Below are positions 33,554 through 45,801 of a stretch of DNA of 64,000 nt, in pieces. Position 1 is the stretch's first letter; each line of letters begins with the position of its first letter. A program made the translations under genes and the position numbers. This DNA is from Lactarius indigo. Taxonomy: Eukaryota; Basidiomycota; Agaricomycetes; Russulales; Russulaceae. A model generated the notes under the pieces. That model saw nothing but the letters and a program-made list of their open reading frames with translations. It searched no databases and was not told the origin of the DNA. The stretch lies in the NCBI GenBank assembly GCA_025766275.1, contig JAFKAC010000008.1, positions 1,922,001 through 1,986,000 on the forward strand, given 5' to 3'.

Positions 33554-36500
33554 TTAATGTCTCCCCGACAGAACGAGTAACGACAGTACAACTTGGCCGA
33601 AAACCAATATAAATAGACTTGTAACAATATTTAATGTACCCCAGAAAAGAAAAATGAGTATGCGTCCGATGCGTCCAAGCAGAGAAGTGACCAAGAGAAG
33701 GAACAAAGGAGAGTGAGGGAGAATGAGAAAGAAGTGTCCAATTATGAAGTAGGTCAGACGCCTGGAAGATGGAACCCAGGCAGAGTCGGGCCAATTTCCG
33801 AGCTTCGCTGGGTCACCTCCAATCCGAACAAACACCCCATGCGACGGCGTCCGGCCGTCTAGGATGAATAGCTGGTACCACCCCGGCGGGGAGACCATCG
33901 AGTTCGGTGGGGCCGTGACAGTGCAGACATTATTTCCCGAACACGAGAACGCGGGGAAAATCGTGCGGCCGCCCATGGTGTTGCTGTGCGTGCTCGACGT
34001 CGCCGCGACGAGCGAGACTCTCATGCTAGACGTCAGGCCATGGAACAACCGCACCATGATCTGGTATCGCCCGCCGTAGGCCCAGTCAGTGTTCGGAATC
34101 GTCACGATGGGCTGCGTGAGGCCCTCGTTCAGGTACGGTGGGATGTACACCTCGATCCGGAGCTCCTCCGGGAACTTGCGCTTTGCGTCGTACGGATTCG
34201 GGTCTGAACCCGAGACGAGCACGCGCCCATCGGGGAGCAGCGTCGCTTCCGAGTGGTACATCCGCGTGATCGTCGTGCTGTTTAGGAGTGAGATACGCGC
34301 CCCGACGGGCTGCGACGGGTCGTAGAGCAGCGCGGACAAGTTCGGGTCATCTGCGCCGTCGAAGCCAGCAACGCCTTGTTGCGCGCCATTCATGATCATG
34401 AACGTGCCATCCGGGAGTGCAACCATGCAGGGCATCACACGTTTAGACGGCTGGACAGCAACCCGTCATTCGATGGTCAGATGGGAAAAAATAATAATGT
34501 ACGGACCATACGTTCGATGACCCAACTTGGGTTTTTTGACTCAGGCTGGATCGACACACAATTGTCGAGAGCATTACCGCTAGAGTCAGAGCCACCGCAG
34601 ATCATCACAGTACTTTCATCCGTATATGGAGCATATTGGGGCAGGAGAACCGAGGTGCCTTCGTACGGGTATGTACGACCAGCAAGGGGGTTCGTGACGG
34701 AACCAGGGATATTGGGGAGAACCTTGACAGTAGCAAAGGTCACAGGGTCAAGAAGGCGTGCTTCGTTGTAGTATCCTGTCATTATAAATCAACAACGACA
34801 ATTATGGGAAGAAAATTAGGCAATTCCGACGGACCAACGAAGATGAGACCGCTCGGAAGAATGTGGACGAAGGGATACTGGTTGTTGGGGTCTGTACGCA
34901 CCAACCAGTCGAGGGACACCCGTGTATTTCCACCGGGGACGCGAGGAAGAATCTCAAGCGTCGGGTTAGCTGGGCCACTTTCGCTATTCTCGCCACCTAT
35001 AACGAGAACACTGCCGTTGGACAGAACAAGTGCGGTCGAATACCAGCGCCCACTCTGAAAAGAGACGACTCTATTAGAACGAGCGCGCAGAATGTGAGGG
35101 TGAGTCTGCCTTCACCTGAAGTTGAAATTTGTCTGGATCTTCCTCCCAGTCGTTCGTCCCATTAACGCCAGCCGATCCATCGGGTGCATAAAGTCGGAGA
35201 CTATACGATGAACTCTTTGTCCAGCCACCAACGTTGAGGATTCGTCCGGCTTTATCTGGAAGGATAACAGCTGCCGAACAGAACATATCCGTTTTGACAT
35301 GCATCTCACGCCAAGCATGAGAAAAATCATGGACCAGGCTCAAGTCAAGCTCGTATGCGCCAGTGGAATTTTTGAACCCCTTGTAGTAGTCGGATTCGCT
35401 TCCCTTCTCGAGGAAGGAGACTTTACCATTGATACCGACAGTAGCAACCAGCGGAGGTACAAGGCCAGGCATGAGGTACTACGTTGACGTTCCTTAGCAC
35501 AAGTGCATACTGGTATGAAAGGTGTGAATACCTCATAGCGACCGATGTTTGTGGGCGCATGCCACGTGTTGAGGTCGCCGTTCCAAAGGTAAAGCTGTAG
35601 CCTCCAGCTACCCCCGCAAAGATGGAGAGGATCACCGGAGCAAGCCGTCGCACAATCGCTCTCGGTAGCAGTCTTTCCGCCATTGTTAGTGATATCCATT
35701 ACGTCGCCACACCCTAGATGACGTGTGTGTTTCTGTGAGCAGATGCTTAACGCTCTACACAGGACATTGGATTACGCACAACACTCATCACCATATTCCA
35801 TACCCGCGGCGGAGTATCCGAAGGCTGAGCATTGAGAGAGACAGTTTTGAGCCGAGTTATTGTTTGCAAGGATGAAGCGGTACGGGAAGACATGAGAAGA
35901 CACAGGTTCACTGATGATTGAATAAATCATGAGTAGCAACATCGAATATATGCGCGTATAAACGCACGCCAGGCACCGAGAATATTGCCACTTCCCTGGC
36001 AGGCCTGTCCTTTGTACGGCCGGTACGGGCAATGCAGCTACGTTACTCGTCAAGGTATAAACAGAGACCTGATTCTGTTGACCACGTATTTCGCTGGACA
36101 TCTCGGTCGCTCAGTCTACATAGCACAGATGTAAACCTGACAACTTACACCTCATTTCCGTTGTGGTGCAATTGGCAATCAGCATCGAGGACTATAAGAG
36201 CACCGTCTACAAGGTTGTCACCGCAGACTGAAGGGGAGAGCGTCGCTTAACCATGATGTGACGACAGATCGATGACAAAACGTACAGCATTGTGCATCAT
36301 GTTCTAATCTGGCAAGCGAGAAGTTCTGGGTGGCGCACGACGTGAGGCAACTCTCGACCGTCACGTTTTGGTCATCTGCAAGCTCCGTTTGGAAGACATG
36401 CAAGTGCGCGTTATCCCTGAGTCATTTCTCTTGGTTAAAGACAATCTTCCTCGTGCATAGGGAAGACATACACTCTGACGTGGGCAAATCGTCAGAGTGG

Positions 36501-36789
36501 GCACCATCATGGAATGACAATGCGATGAGACTCACGTGTAGCATCCAAGCGTGGTCCACCCTGGGGGGATGATATCATCGTGCCGGAGGTGGAAGTGGGG
36601 AAGGTGACTAGTGTGGAGGCTATTGCGGTGACGAGATTCCAAGGGGCTCGCGCGTATGAACTGTCGTGATATGAAATGGTCAGTCGTATGAGTGTCTACA
36701 CAAGCGCCAGTCAAGACCCAAACACTCACAGGCACGAGGGCAAATAAGGCAGCGAGTTGAAAGAATGTGGAACGCACCATGCCTACCAT
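33554..36789 (-). CDS. WSC-domain copper radical oxidase, copy 2
   Basis: Predicted secreted H2O2-producing copper radical oxidase. The start at 36789 gives a signal peptide (MVGMVRSTFFQLAALFALVP) split by an intron. WSC domain 1 (PPGWTTLGCYT; SCLTSCATQNFSLARLEH; CGDNLVDGALIVLDADC) and WSC domain 2 (NCLSQCSAFGYSAAGMEYGD; CGGSWRLQLYLWNGD) follow. In the core, Cys in DMFCSA, Tyr in GRWYST, Tyr-His in RMYHSEA and His in SSTHSNT keep the active site. WYST replaces the WYPT of copies 1 and 3. Near the C-terminus one extra base (CAGAGTCGGG versus CAGCGCGGG in copy 1, about 33788) shifts the frame just before the normal stop (33754-33756). The frame then runs on about 70 very hydrophobic residues to 33554. 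This is the only copy with an unbroken N-terminus through core. It is more diverged than copies 1 and 3. Confidence 0.82.
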
Positions 36790-39700
36790 GTAACAACGAC
36801 AGGGTTGATGGGATTTGGAAGGGATGGAGCTGGGCTCTTATCATTTTCGCGCCACGGGAAAATAGGGAGCACAAAAGCCCATGGGTCGCCTATCCGGGGA
36901 AGAGACCGTCCCAGGAGTCTACAGAATGGCTGAGACACGTCACAACAATTATCAAATCTGTTAGGGAGCTCTAGACACCCTCTAGACACCCTTTTCACGT
37001 ACTGTAGGAGATAAGCTGCGAGTAAGCCCGAAAGGCGGAGTGCTCTCTCAGTGATGGAACATTGGCTGGAAGAGTTGATGGACCGTGTAGCACGGACAGT
37101 TTCGTCCATCAAGAGCACGGCAAGCACGAACGGGAAGAAAGGACACGATACGGGCGGAGAAGCTCGCTAGGCTGTAGTGGCAACGATCTGGGATATCAAC
37201 TGACTATTACGCGAAGACGCAAATAAACGAGCAGATGCTGAGGTCGAGACTCGGAAGAGAAACACCGTCAGAATCGGATCGTCCAAATGTATTGATCACG
37301 TGGTTGCGCAGTTGGCCGGACAGCGGAAGCGCGTTTCAACAACGAGTCAACGACATCGTCTTCGTACATCCGCCTCCGTCAGTTGCCTTATTTTGCGATT
37401 TTTCCTTCAGTTCGCAGCCCGAAACAAGATGTACATTGCACTGGCCACAGATGGCGTAGGCACCTGTCGACAACGACCCAAGCGACCTTGCACACGACAG
37501 GAGGCAAGTTATGCGTAAGAGAGCCTGCAGAGGTATGAGCCACCGTATGAATAGTAAGGGCCTTCGATTTCCCGTCCTCGAGATGCCGGGTGTCGGGTTC
37601 CCTTTTTTTTGGTTTCGTGTTTTTAACTTTATGTTTTCCAAAATGGACGATGATCGCCGCTGTCATGTCCATACCGGCGCGACGCATTCCTTTCTGTACG
37701 CTGGTGTCTTGCCGTCTGCTACTGTAAATGGCCATTCTCTTCGGGCTGTACAGTGGTTACGCAAGATCACAGTGCTTCCCTTGACCCATCGGCCCCCGGC
37801 GGGCGCCCTTTTTCCCTTCTTGCCCTTAGGAATAGGACCTCTGGGCAACGCAAGGGGGAACGCATGACACCGGAGAGACCGGACCCAAGAATAGCTCTTT
37901 ATCGGCCCTTTGTGAGCTGATCACGATGACGCACTCCCTTGGGATTCTTTCTTTTTCTTTTTCTTTTTTTTTTGAACCGCCAAAGTGATCGCTTTACATT
38001 GTGCTGGCTTCTCTTAACTTCTATATGGGACGGTGGCTGTGCATACTACTTGCTTTCTTGGTGCCGATCTTGAAATCATCGCCGAGGCAATAAATTTTTC
38101 AGAGAAGTCCTCGTCCTCCGAAGGTAGACTTTCTGCAGCGCCCACTGCACATAACAACCGCATTCCACGCGATATTTAGGTCGGTCCAGGGTACACAGTG
38201 AGTCATTTCAGTGGCCATAAACTCTTCCTGAGCGAGGCATCCACTTCAAATACCTGGCGGCCGTCAAAGAACAAGCTGGTCGTTCTACCGGAGCTTGTAA
38301 CTAGCCGCATTCCCATACGCCCGCGCTCACTTGGTCCGTGTCCACGGCGCTTCACGAAATGCATTGTACGCCTACAGTGTTTGCTCCCGAGCTCTCCGCG
38401 GAGGGTTGAGTGGTCAATTGGAGGATTCGTACGCCACGGGGAGAGGGCGTCGGTCATTTGGTAATTCCGGCTACGCGCTGCACCGGCATCTGGCCCGCGT
38501 CTTTCTCGTGGGCGGGAACTATCATATCTCGATTTCCATGTCCGCGTGTAAGGGTGAGTTTAGGTCACCACCTGCAGTCTCCTGTTCATCTGGGGCTCAG
38601 TCAGTGAGCGCAAACAGTCGCGGAAAAGGTCCCTTTTGGGATTTGTGGCTCAGATCGCAAAGCTAGAAACGACTATCGGGTGCGGGTATCAATACGCGAG
38701 GTCGTTTCGCCCCGTTCATTCTCGGCTGACTCAGGGTATCCCGCGCATTTACAGGAATTGCCAGCGCTACGCGAATATATACACGATTGAATTGGGGGAA
38801 GTGGACTGTTTCGTCGATCGTGAGCAAGGGAGAATCTGTAGAATGCCTGGTGAATCTCTCCCCTCGTGGTTGGTACGCCGGGAATAGGCTCCTTTCAGAA
38901 TCAGCAAGCGGCACGAACAGCGTGCTCAACGCTACAGACTGACAATGAGACCAAGGCCGAGTAGTGCGACAGCGACAGTGCGATGAATAGCGCTGATGAA
39001 GAGGAATTACGAGAGGTACGCAGAGTCCGACTCAAGGCTGAGCAGTTCAGAAAGCGACGCGTCGCTAGACTGCGTCAACATAGGGCGGTGCAGTGCTCAG
39101 CTACTTCTGGAAAGAATCACTTTATGACTGTACAGCAACAGTTAGATATGCAAACCAGCTCGGATCAAGTCTCGGATTGCGGCCAAAACAGACGATACAT
39201 GATCCTGGCACTAAGTTTGTCTGTACTGGTAAACGTTCCACCAAAGGCAATGAACGTGAGCCCTCCCCACTATGCCATCTGAAAACAAGTAGACGATGAT
39301 CCGGATCCATCATGCTCTAAGACAGACCTACTTGCAAGGTCCGTGAAATTAGCCTGCCCGTTATAACCGCAAGAAGCACCAAGGAAGAATACTCCCAAAA
39401 CTCTGCAAGCACCATTTATCACACACTGCCGGCAGAATTTTACGCTATCAGTTGTGTTGGCGCTGCCCCGTCCAGATTCCGAGCGTGTTGGTATGAGAAG
39501 GCGAAGGGGCGTGTGCATGCTCTTGACGGTGTCTCTGAGATCTCGATGGTGCATGTAAAGGTGTTTCTGTGTGATCGTTTTGTTAAGCGGGGAGGGAGAC
39601 AGACCTTGAGAAGAACGAGTCGAACGACGAGCCTGCGACGTGCGGCGTACAGCCGTCAGTGTGTTGATCCATGGGCGACGAGGAAATGGTTGAGCGCACG

Positions 39701-40372
39701 ACAAAGCCCTCGACGGCCTCACCGTTCCATGTGCCGCTGGGGCAAATCTCCTCCGTGGATCTTGACGTGGAGCTCGAGCGACGGGGTGGGGGATGAAGCT
39801 ATGAAGCGACACTTGCACGAACGCCTCGACGACAGAAGTTGGCTACTTTCGGAAGTACCGCGAGGAGCATTCATTGATTCCATGGAGGTGCAGGCCAGAG
39901 TGAGAGTAAGGAAGTGATGAAAAGTGAGTGATTGATTGCCAGACAGGGTCCGAGCTGCCACATCCCCATTCCTGGATCAACGGGCCTGCCTTCCAGACGC
40001 CCAAAAAGTAAATTTATTGAAGGATCCTTGTCCGACTCCCACGCCACGGAACCATGGCTTTGAGGCTTTGACAAACGGCTGTGTTTATCCACTCATTACG
40101 CCCTCAGATTTCCACGCGGTCGACACGACTTCGACACGACGGAAAATCACCCGGGCCGCTTGCCAACTTGAAACCAACATACTGTACGTGCACACGCTCC
40201 TGATGGGACCCTGGATGGGATCATTTTTGTTGGTCATCTGCCGTCGCTTCATATGTTCTGGCTCCATGGCAGAGGCCTTTATCAACCAGCGCTGCGAGTC
40301 GAGTGGAAGACAGCTCCCATCCCTTTTCTCCCCTTCTGTTGCTGTCGTTTCTTGTTCTCTCTTTGATCTGCA
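36790..40372. other. intergenic region with no recognised gene
   Basis: 36790-37250 is the 5' flank of copper radical oxidase 2 and partly resembles the flank of copy 1 near 7040-7240. From 37560 to 40000 many short frames occur (plus 38331-38666, minus 39270-39818, plus 39513-39917), none with a family signal. 38984-39060 reads MNSADEEELREVRRVRLKAE and could be a lone exon. From about 40000 the sequence belongs to the left arm of the inverted repeat and is the upstream region of DUF6534 copy A. Confidence 0.4.
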
Positions 40373-42735
40373 ATGCCTGCACTAATCCCTGTGGACAACA
40401 CCCTTGGGGCGTTGTTCATCGGTACCGTCCTCTCGTCTATGTGCGTCTCACTGTCTGTAATACACTGTTACAGTACCTGATCATGCCAATCTAGTATTTA
40501 TGGCGTTACTTGGCTGCAAGTCTATTCCTACTTCAATGGTCACTGCTCACAGGATCGGTGGCCTCTAAAGTCCTTTGTAAGGGTCCCCACATGCTATGTT
40601 TCGTATTTGGGATCTTAATGAAGCCTTTACAGTTCGCTTTTTTGATGTATATATTTTTGAATGCTTCGCTATCCGATACTTGATAGTGACATCATCTTCG
40701 ACTAGGCTCGTCGACACGGTCAATCTAGTCTTTTGTGTCTATACGACCTATCAGTTTGGTGTCACAAACTTTGGAAATTATCGTTCTATCTTATCTGAAC
40801 CATGGTGAGCCGTTCCGAAAGTACTGTGCTGGTTGAGGTTCTTATGGGCCTTCTAGGAGTCTATTTGTACGCCTGCTGTGACACAGATCTCGTCTCAGAC
40901 TTACAAATTTTTAAAGGCGACATCTTTTTCTTCTAGTCTGTTGTGACCAATTTTGTCCGCAATTCTGACTTACGTAACCAGTTGCCGTTACAGTTTCTGT
41001 ACAACTGTACGTTTCATGGATATCTCATGAAGCAGCTCGGTACTGTGACTAAAAAGGACGTAGCTTCTATGCGTATAGGATCTATCGTCGTGAGTTTCCT
41101 GGTTTGTTTCATCCGCGTGAGACTCATTTTAGTCCAGTGGGCAGAAATTCTCCGTACCTGCCAGTAGCGATCGTACATATACACAATTTATTCGAGGCTG
41201 GAACCAACTCACACGAGCAGTCCATCATCTCGCTGACAGAGTTCAGTGAGTTCCTCCGCAGTGGCATTCCTTGGAACTTTCACCGTATTTCTAACTGGCT
41301 TTCGTAAGGTATTTTGATTGGTATGTTTCTCCCCCCTTCTGTTCCTTTATTTGTGGCCCGCTAACTTGAAGGTACAACTCTCGTCTTCAGTGTACAATAT
41401 AAAAGTGTCAGCCGTAGCTCCACGTGTTCTTTCCTTGTTTTTTTTTTCTCACCGGTTCTACTTATAGTCTAATGCACGTACACGACCCGCACCCAGGCAA
41501 CTTTGAGGCACGTTTGTTCGTCATCTGATGTGGGTTGCGGTCTCTAATTGCCATTCACACCAGGTGTTTTTCTTTTCTGCATTATCTTGCAAGGTCCTCT
41601 GCGACACCTTCATTACTACTGGAATGGTTTATTATCTCTTGAGTAACCGCAGTCAAGTCCGGAGGTACGTTCCTACCCCAATATTGAAAAAAAAACGCCA
41701 ACCCCCTATGTATATCGGCTCTCTAGAACCAACAACGTGTTGAACCTTCTTGCGATTTATTCTATCAATTGTGGCACGCTTAATTTGTGAGCCAGTCCGC
41801 CAATCGGTATCGACTTCTTTTCTGACAATTGTGCTATTCTCCAGAGCGTTTTCCATCGTTTGCCTCACTTTGGTACTGTCCACATTCACCCTCTGTCTCT
41901 AGTCGAACGTTAACTCATTGGACGAAGTTCGCCAAGTATCGAGATACGCTCATATATGTCCCGTCCCTCTTCATCATATTTCGGCTCTCTCTCTGCTCCT
42001 TCATGGCCATGTGTGTCCTCTTTGTTCATTAACCTTTTGTGATCTTCTTTATTCCTGACATTCACACCTAGCCTGAATTCACGAGATTACCTCCGCGAGA
42101 CGCTCGACGGACCGGGGGGTGTTGTCGCTACAATCACCCAGCTCAAGGTACGCACGGGTACCTCCGTCCCGTGGGGCGTGCCAGATACAATGGGGGCAAG
42201 CACCGACACGGCTGTCCTTCCACCGGCTTTAGTTTCCTCTGACACGTCGCTCTCAGACAGTGTGATAGCTTTTGACAGAAAAAGGTACCTGGTGCTCCCT
42301 GTCATGCGACTCGCGAACTGGAGTGACGAAGAGTGATATACGAGCGCACAGGAGAATAGGAGCGACGAAGTGATTATATTTTGGTGGCCCATTTTCGAGC
42401 CTTATAACTATTCGCACTGTACAGCTGACGTAAATCGAGAACCGGCGCATTCACTGCGTCATTTTTACCGGGACCACACTACCTGTACATATCGAGCTTT
42501 CAACAACAGTGAGCCAACTCAGAGTCTTGTGACTTTGCACACTTCTTCGGTACGTGTTAGACAATCTAGCTCCCAGGTAGTGCGTCGGACCACAGGGGTC
42601 ATGGGGAAATACGACCATTAGAGTGCACAAACCATCGAAGTGAACCAGAATGGTGCGCAGGCCAATCAGGAGATCTCACTCACTTGGGTTATACCTCTCA
42701 CAGACATCGGTCACTAGGTAGGGCAGTGATCAGAG
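40000..42735 (+). repeat. left arm of a ~2.7 kb inverted repeat
   Basis: Matches the complement of about 49990-52750, including DUF6534 copy A, its upstream region and about 400 bp downstream. Similarity is clear but diverged, with many substitutions and indels. Limits are approximate. Confidence 0.75.
40373..42336 (+). CDS. DUF6534-type multi-pass membrane protein, copy A
   Basis: Agaricomycete-specific integral membrane family of unknown function (usually about seven membrane helices). The start is MPALIPVDNTLGALFIGTVL at 40373. An intron follows, then IYGVTWLQVYSYFN, an intron, FAFLM joined to LVDTVNLVFCVYTTYQFGVT, and NYRSILSEPW. Further on are FITTGMVYYLLSNRSQVRR (about 41611-41665) and LNLLAIYSINCGTLNL. 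Next are FIIFRLSLCSFMAMC and, after an intron, LNSRDYLRETLDGPGG to the stop at 42336. The ends match the family well. The middle (40800-41600) cannot be read in one clean frame, and a TGA follows GTLNL, so the gene may be decaying. Its inverted sister lies at 50477-52444. Confidence 0.6.
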
Positions 42736-42766
42736 AGGACCCCGTCTGACGTGCGACAGCACAATT

Positions 42767-44916
42767 TCGGGAGTGCCACCATGTAAGGCATCACACGTTT
42801 AGATGGCTGGATAACAATATGTTATTCAATGGTTAGATGGGGAAAAAAAGTACAGACCATACGTTCGATGACCCAACTTGGGTTTGTGGCCTCCGGCTGA
42901 ATGGACACACAATTGTCGAGAGCATTACTGCCAGAGTCAGAGCCACCACGGATCAGCACAGTTGTCTCGTCCGTGTAAGGAGCGCGTTGGGGAAGCAGAA
43001 CTGAGGCGCCTTCAAAAGGGTAATTACGACCAGCAAGGGGGTTCCCAACGGAGCCAGGGATATTGGGGAGAACTTGTACAGTAGCGAAGGTGACCGGGTC
43101 GAGAAGGCGCGCCTCATTGTAGTACCCTATCACCCTATGTCAGCTGACCTGTTAATTAAGCACTTTTAACGCACCAGCAAAGATAAGACCGCTAGGGAGA
43201 ACGTGCAGGAATGGATACAGATTGTTGCGGTCAGTACGATTGAGCCAGTCCAAGAACACTTGTGTATCGCCACCAGGGGTGCGAGGTAGGATCTCAAGTG
43301 TCGGGACGGCCGGCCCATTCGGTCCATTCTCGCCACCCATCACCAGAACGCTGCCGTTCGACAAAACGAGCACTGTCGGATACCAACGTCCACTCTGTAT
43401 AAGAGTGCCTCTCTGAGAACGAGTGTGCGAAGATGAACCTGTTACATCTACCTGAAGTATAAAATTCACTGGATCTTCCTCCCAGTCGTTCGTCCCATTC
43501 ACCCCAGCCGATCCGTCTGGCGCATAAAGTCGCATTCCAAACGTCGATTCGTCCGAGTACCCACCAACGTTGAGGATTCGTCCCACTTTATCAGGAAGGA
43601 CAACTGCACCCAAGCAGAAAACGTCCGATTTTACATGCATCTCACGCCACGCATGAGAAAAGTCATTGACCAGGCTCAGGTCAAGCTCGTATGCGCCAGT
43701 CGAGTTTTGGAATTCTGACGTGCCGAATTTCTCGAGGAAGGAGACTTTTCCGTTGATCCCGACAGTAGCGAGCAGTGGAGGTACGAGGCCGAGAATCACC
43801 AGGGCACGCCATCGTGCAATCGCTCTCGGGGGCACTTGTTCCACCATTGTTGGTGATATCCGCGACATCCCCGCACCCTAGATCAAGCACCCGTTCTGTA
43901 AGTAGGAGCCTCACCCACTGCCACGGGACATACAGCACTCGTGTCCAAATTCCATACCCGCCGCAGGGTATCCAAATGCTGAGCATTGAGAAAGGCAATT
44001 TTCAGCAGAGTTGTCGTCTGTCAGGATGATATGGTACGGGAACACGTGATTAGGCGCAGGTTCACTGACGATCCAAGAAATTGTGAGCAGTTGCACCGAA
44101 TATATGTGGACATAAACGCACGCCAGACATCGAGAATATTCCCACTGTCCAGGAAGGTTTGTCGTCTGTACGGTCGGTGCAGCCCTAGAAGCGTAAACAG
44201 AGACCCGGTTCGATCCACCACGTGCTTCGCTAAAGTTTATCTTAGCTGCCCAGTCTACACGACACACAGAAGTAAATCGGATAGCCTACATCTTATTGCC
44301 ATCCCGGCGCGTTCGGCAATCAGAATCAGGGGCTATTAAAGCGCCGTCTACAAGACTGTCACCGCAGACTGTAACGGGGGAGGTACCGCTTAAATCGTGG
44401 CGCGATGATAGATTGACGATGAAACGTACGACATTGTACACCGTGTTCTAATCTTGCAAGCGTGAAGTTTTGAGCTGCGCACAAGGTAAGGCAGCTCTGG
44501 ATGGTCAGGTTTTGGTCATCGGGAAGCTCTGTTTGGAAGACATGCAACTGCATGTTGTCCCTGAGTCATTGCTCTTTTTTCAGTGAAAAATGATTTCTCG
44601 TGCGCAGATAAAACGTACACCCTAATGCGGAATGAGTGTTAAAGAATGTTTCATGATAGAAAGACAACGCAGTGGAACCCACGTGTAGCACCCCAACGAG
44701 GTCCACCCTAAGGGGAGAGTATCGTATTGTTGGAGGTGAAGATAATGGGTGTCACTGGAGTGAGGTCTGCTGTTATGAGACTCCGAAGGAGTCGCATGTA
44801 TGAACTGTGGTTGGATGAGTGAGTACAAAAAGGCGAGGTAGGAGCTTAACACGTACTGGCACAACGGCAAGCAAAGCAGCAAGTTGAAAGGGAGTCGAAC
44901 GCACTATACTCGCCAT
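42767..44916 (-). pseudogene. WSC-domain copper radical oxidase, copy 3 (truncated)
   Basis: Start at 44916 with a good signal peptide (MASIVRSTPFQLAALLAVVP). WSC domain 1 (PLGWTSLGCYT; SCLTLCAAQNFTLARLEHGV) reads without the frameshifts seen in copy 1. WSC domain 2 and the linker to the core have lost about 165 bp: at about 43790 the core sequence VPPLLATVGINGKV joins directly to the CMACPGDS region. Cys (DVFCLG) and Tyr (GRWYPT) are present. The gene stops short at about 42767, just after VMPYMVALP, so the Tyr-His and His copper ligands are gone. The break coincides with the end of the inverted-repeat arm. Not functional as an oxidase. Confidence 0.82.
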
Positions 44917-45789
44917 GTAGATGTGCTGGTGAATACGAAATGAGGTTCTTAAGGTATTCGAGTGCAGGGGGAGAAGGGAGCATTAGAAGGTGACACGACG
45001 TCAAATGGACGATGGCTCACCTTCCGAGGGAGGAAATAGTACCAGGTGCCTACACAACGGTCATAATATGTCCCAGGGTTTATGGTGTTTGTTGGGGACG
45101 GGGCTCTGGACCCGGCGATCTGGGAGAAGAGCTACCATCGTTCTTCAATATGGGGATATCAGCCCAACCGAATGCTTCATATTTGCATAAGTGACCGGAA
45201 GCATGTGCATGGAGAGGCAGAAACCGAGGAGTGAGCCGAGAGGAGAATCAGAATCAAGTGAGATGGACAAGATCTTGTCTGTTCAAAGTTGTGGCAGTTG
45301 GAAACTGCGTGTTGGTCACGTGGTCGTGATGGTGGATGCGGTGCCGGATACTGCCAAGGGTACCGCACGTCGCTGCCGGCTCGGATGTCGAGTACCGAGT
45401 TGATCCCATCCTACCATCACTTCACAGGATCATTATCAAGGCTGCTATCTACTACTGTATATGTCAAGTCCAGTAACCTCGTCGCCTACGGGGAGTGACC
45501 CCCGACATCAATCAAATGACCTTTGAAATGACCTTCAATGCACGACCCGGAGATAGTGCGTAATATGCGGGAGCGACAGCCCCGTCAAGGAAGTATCGCT
45601 AATAATCTGATTGGATGTCAACTGCCGGATTTCGATTTTGGGGTCATTGTGTTCTAGAATGGAATCCCGACGTGCCAGCTAGGCAACGCACACTCCTTTT
45701 TGGGAGGCTTCTCGGTGTCCCTGGACCCATGCGCGATTTTATTTGCTCCAATGGCCACACATGGCTGCATGACTATGGACCGTGATGTA
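44917..45789. other. upstream region of copper radical oxidase 3
   Basis: Shared with 6797-7830 of copy 1. No gene was recognised. Confidence 0.5.
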
Positions 45790-45801
45790 GACGCCTTCCG
45801 A
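45790..45801. repeat. left target-site duplication of the LINE
   Basis: GACGCCTTCCGA, repeated exactly at 47756-47767. The uninterrupted counterpart occurs once near 7830 in duplication copy 1. Confidence 0.85.

Noticed and set aside
37600..37990. T-runs near 37603 and 37967 as members of the retroposon family
   Set aside because: The bases next to the runs do not match the family 3' end.
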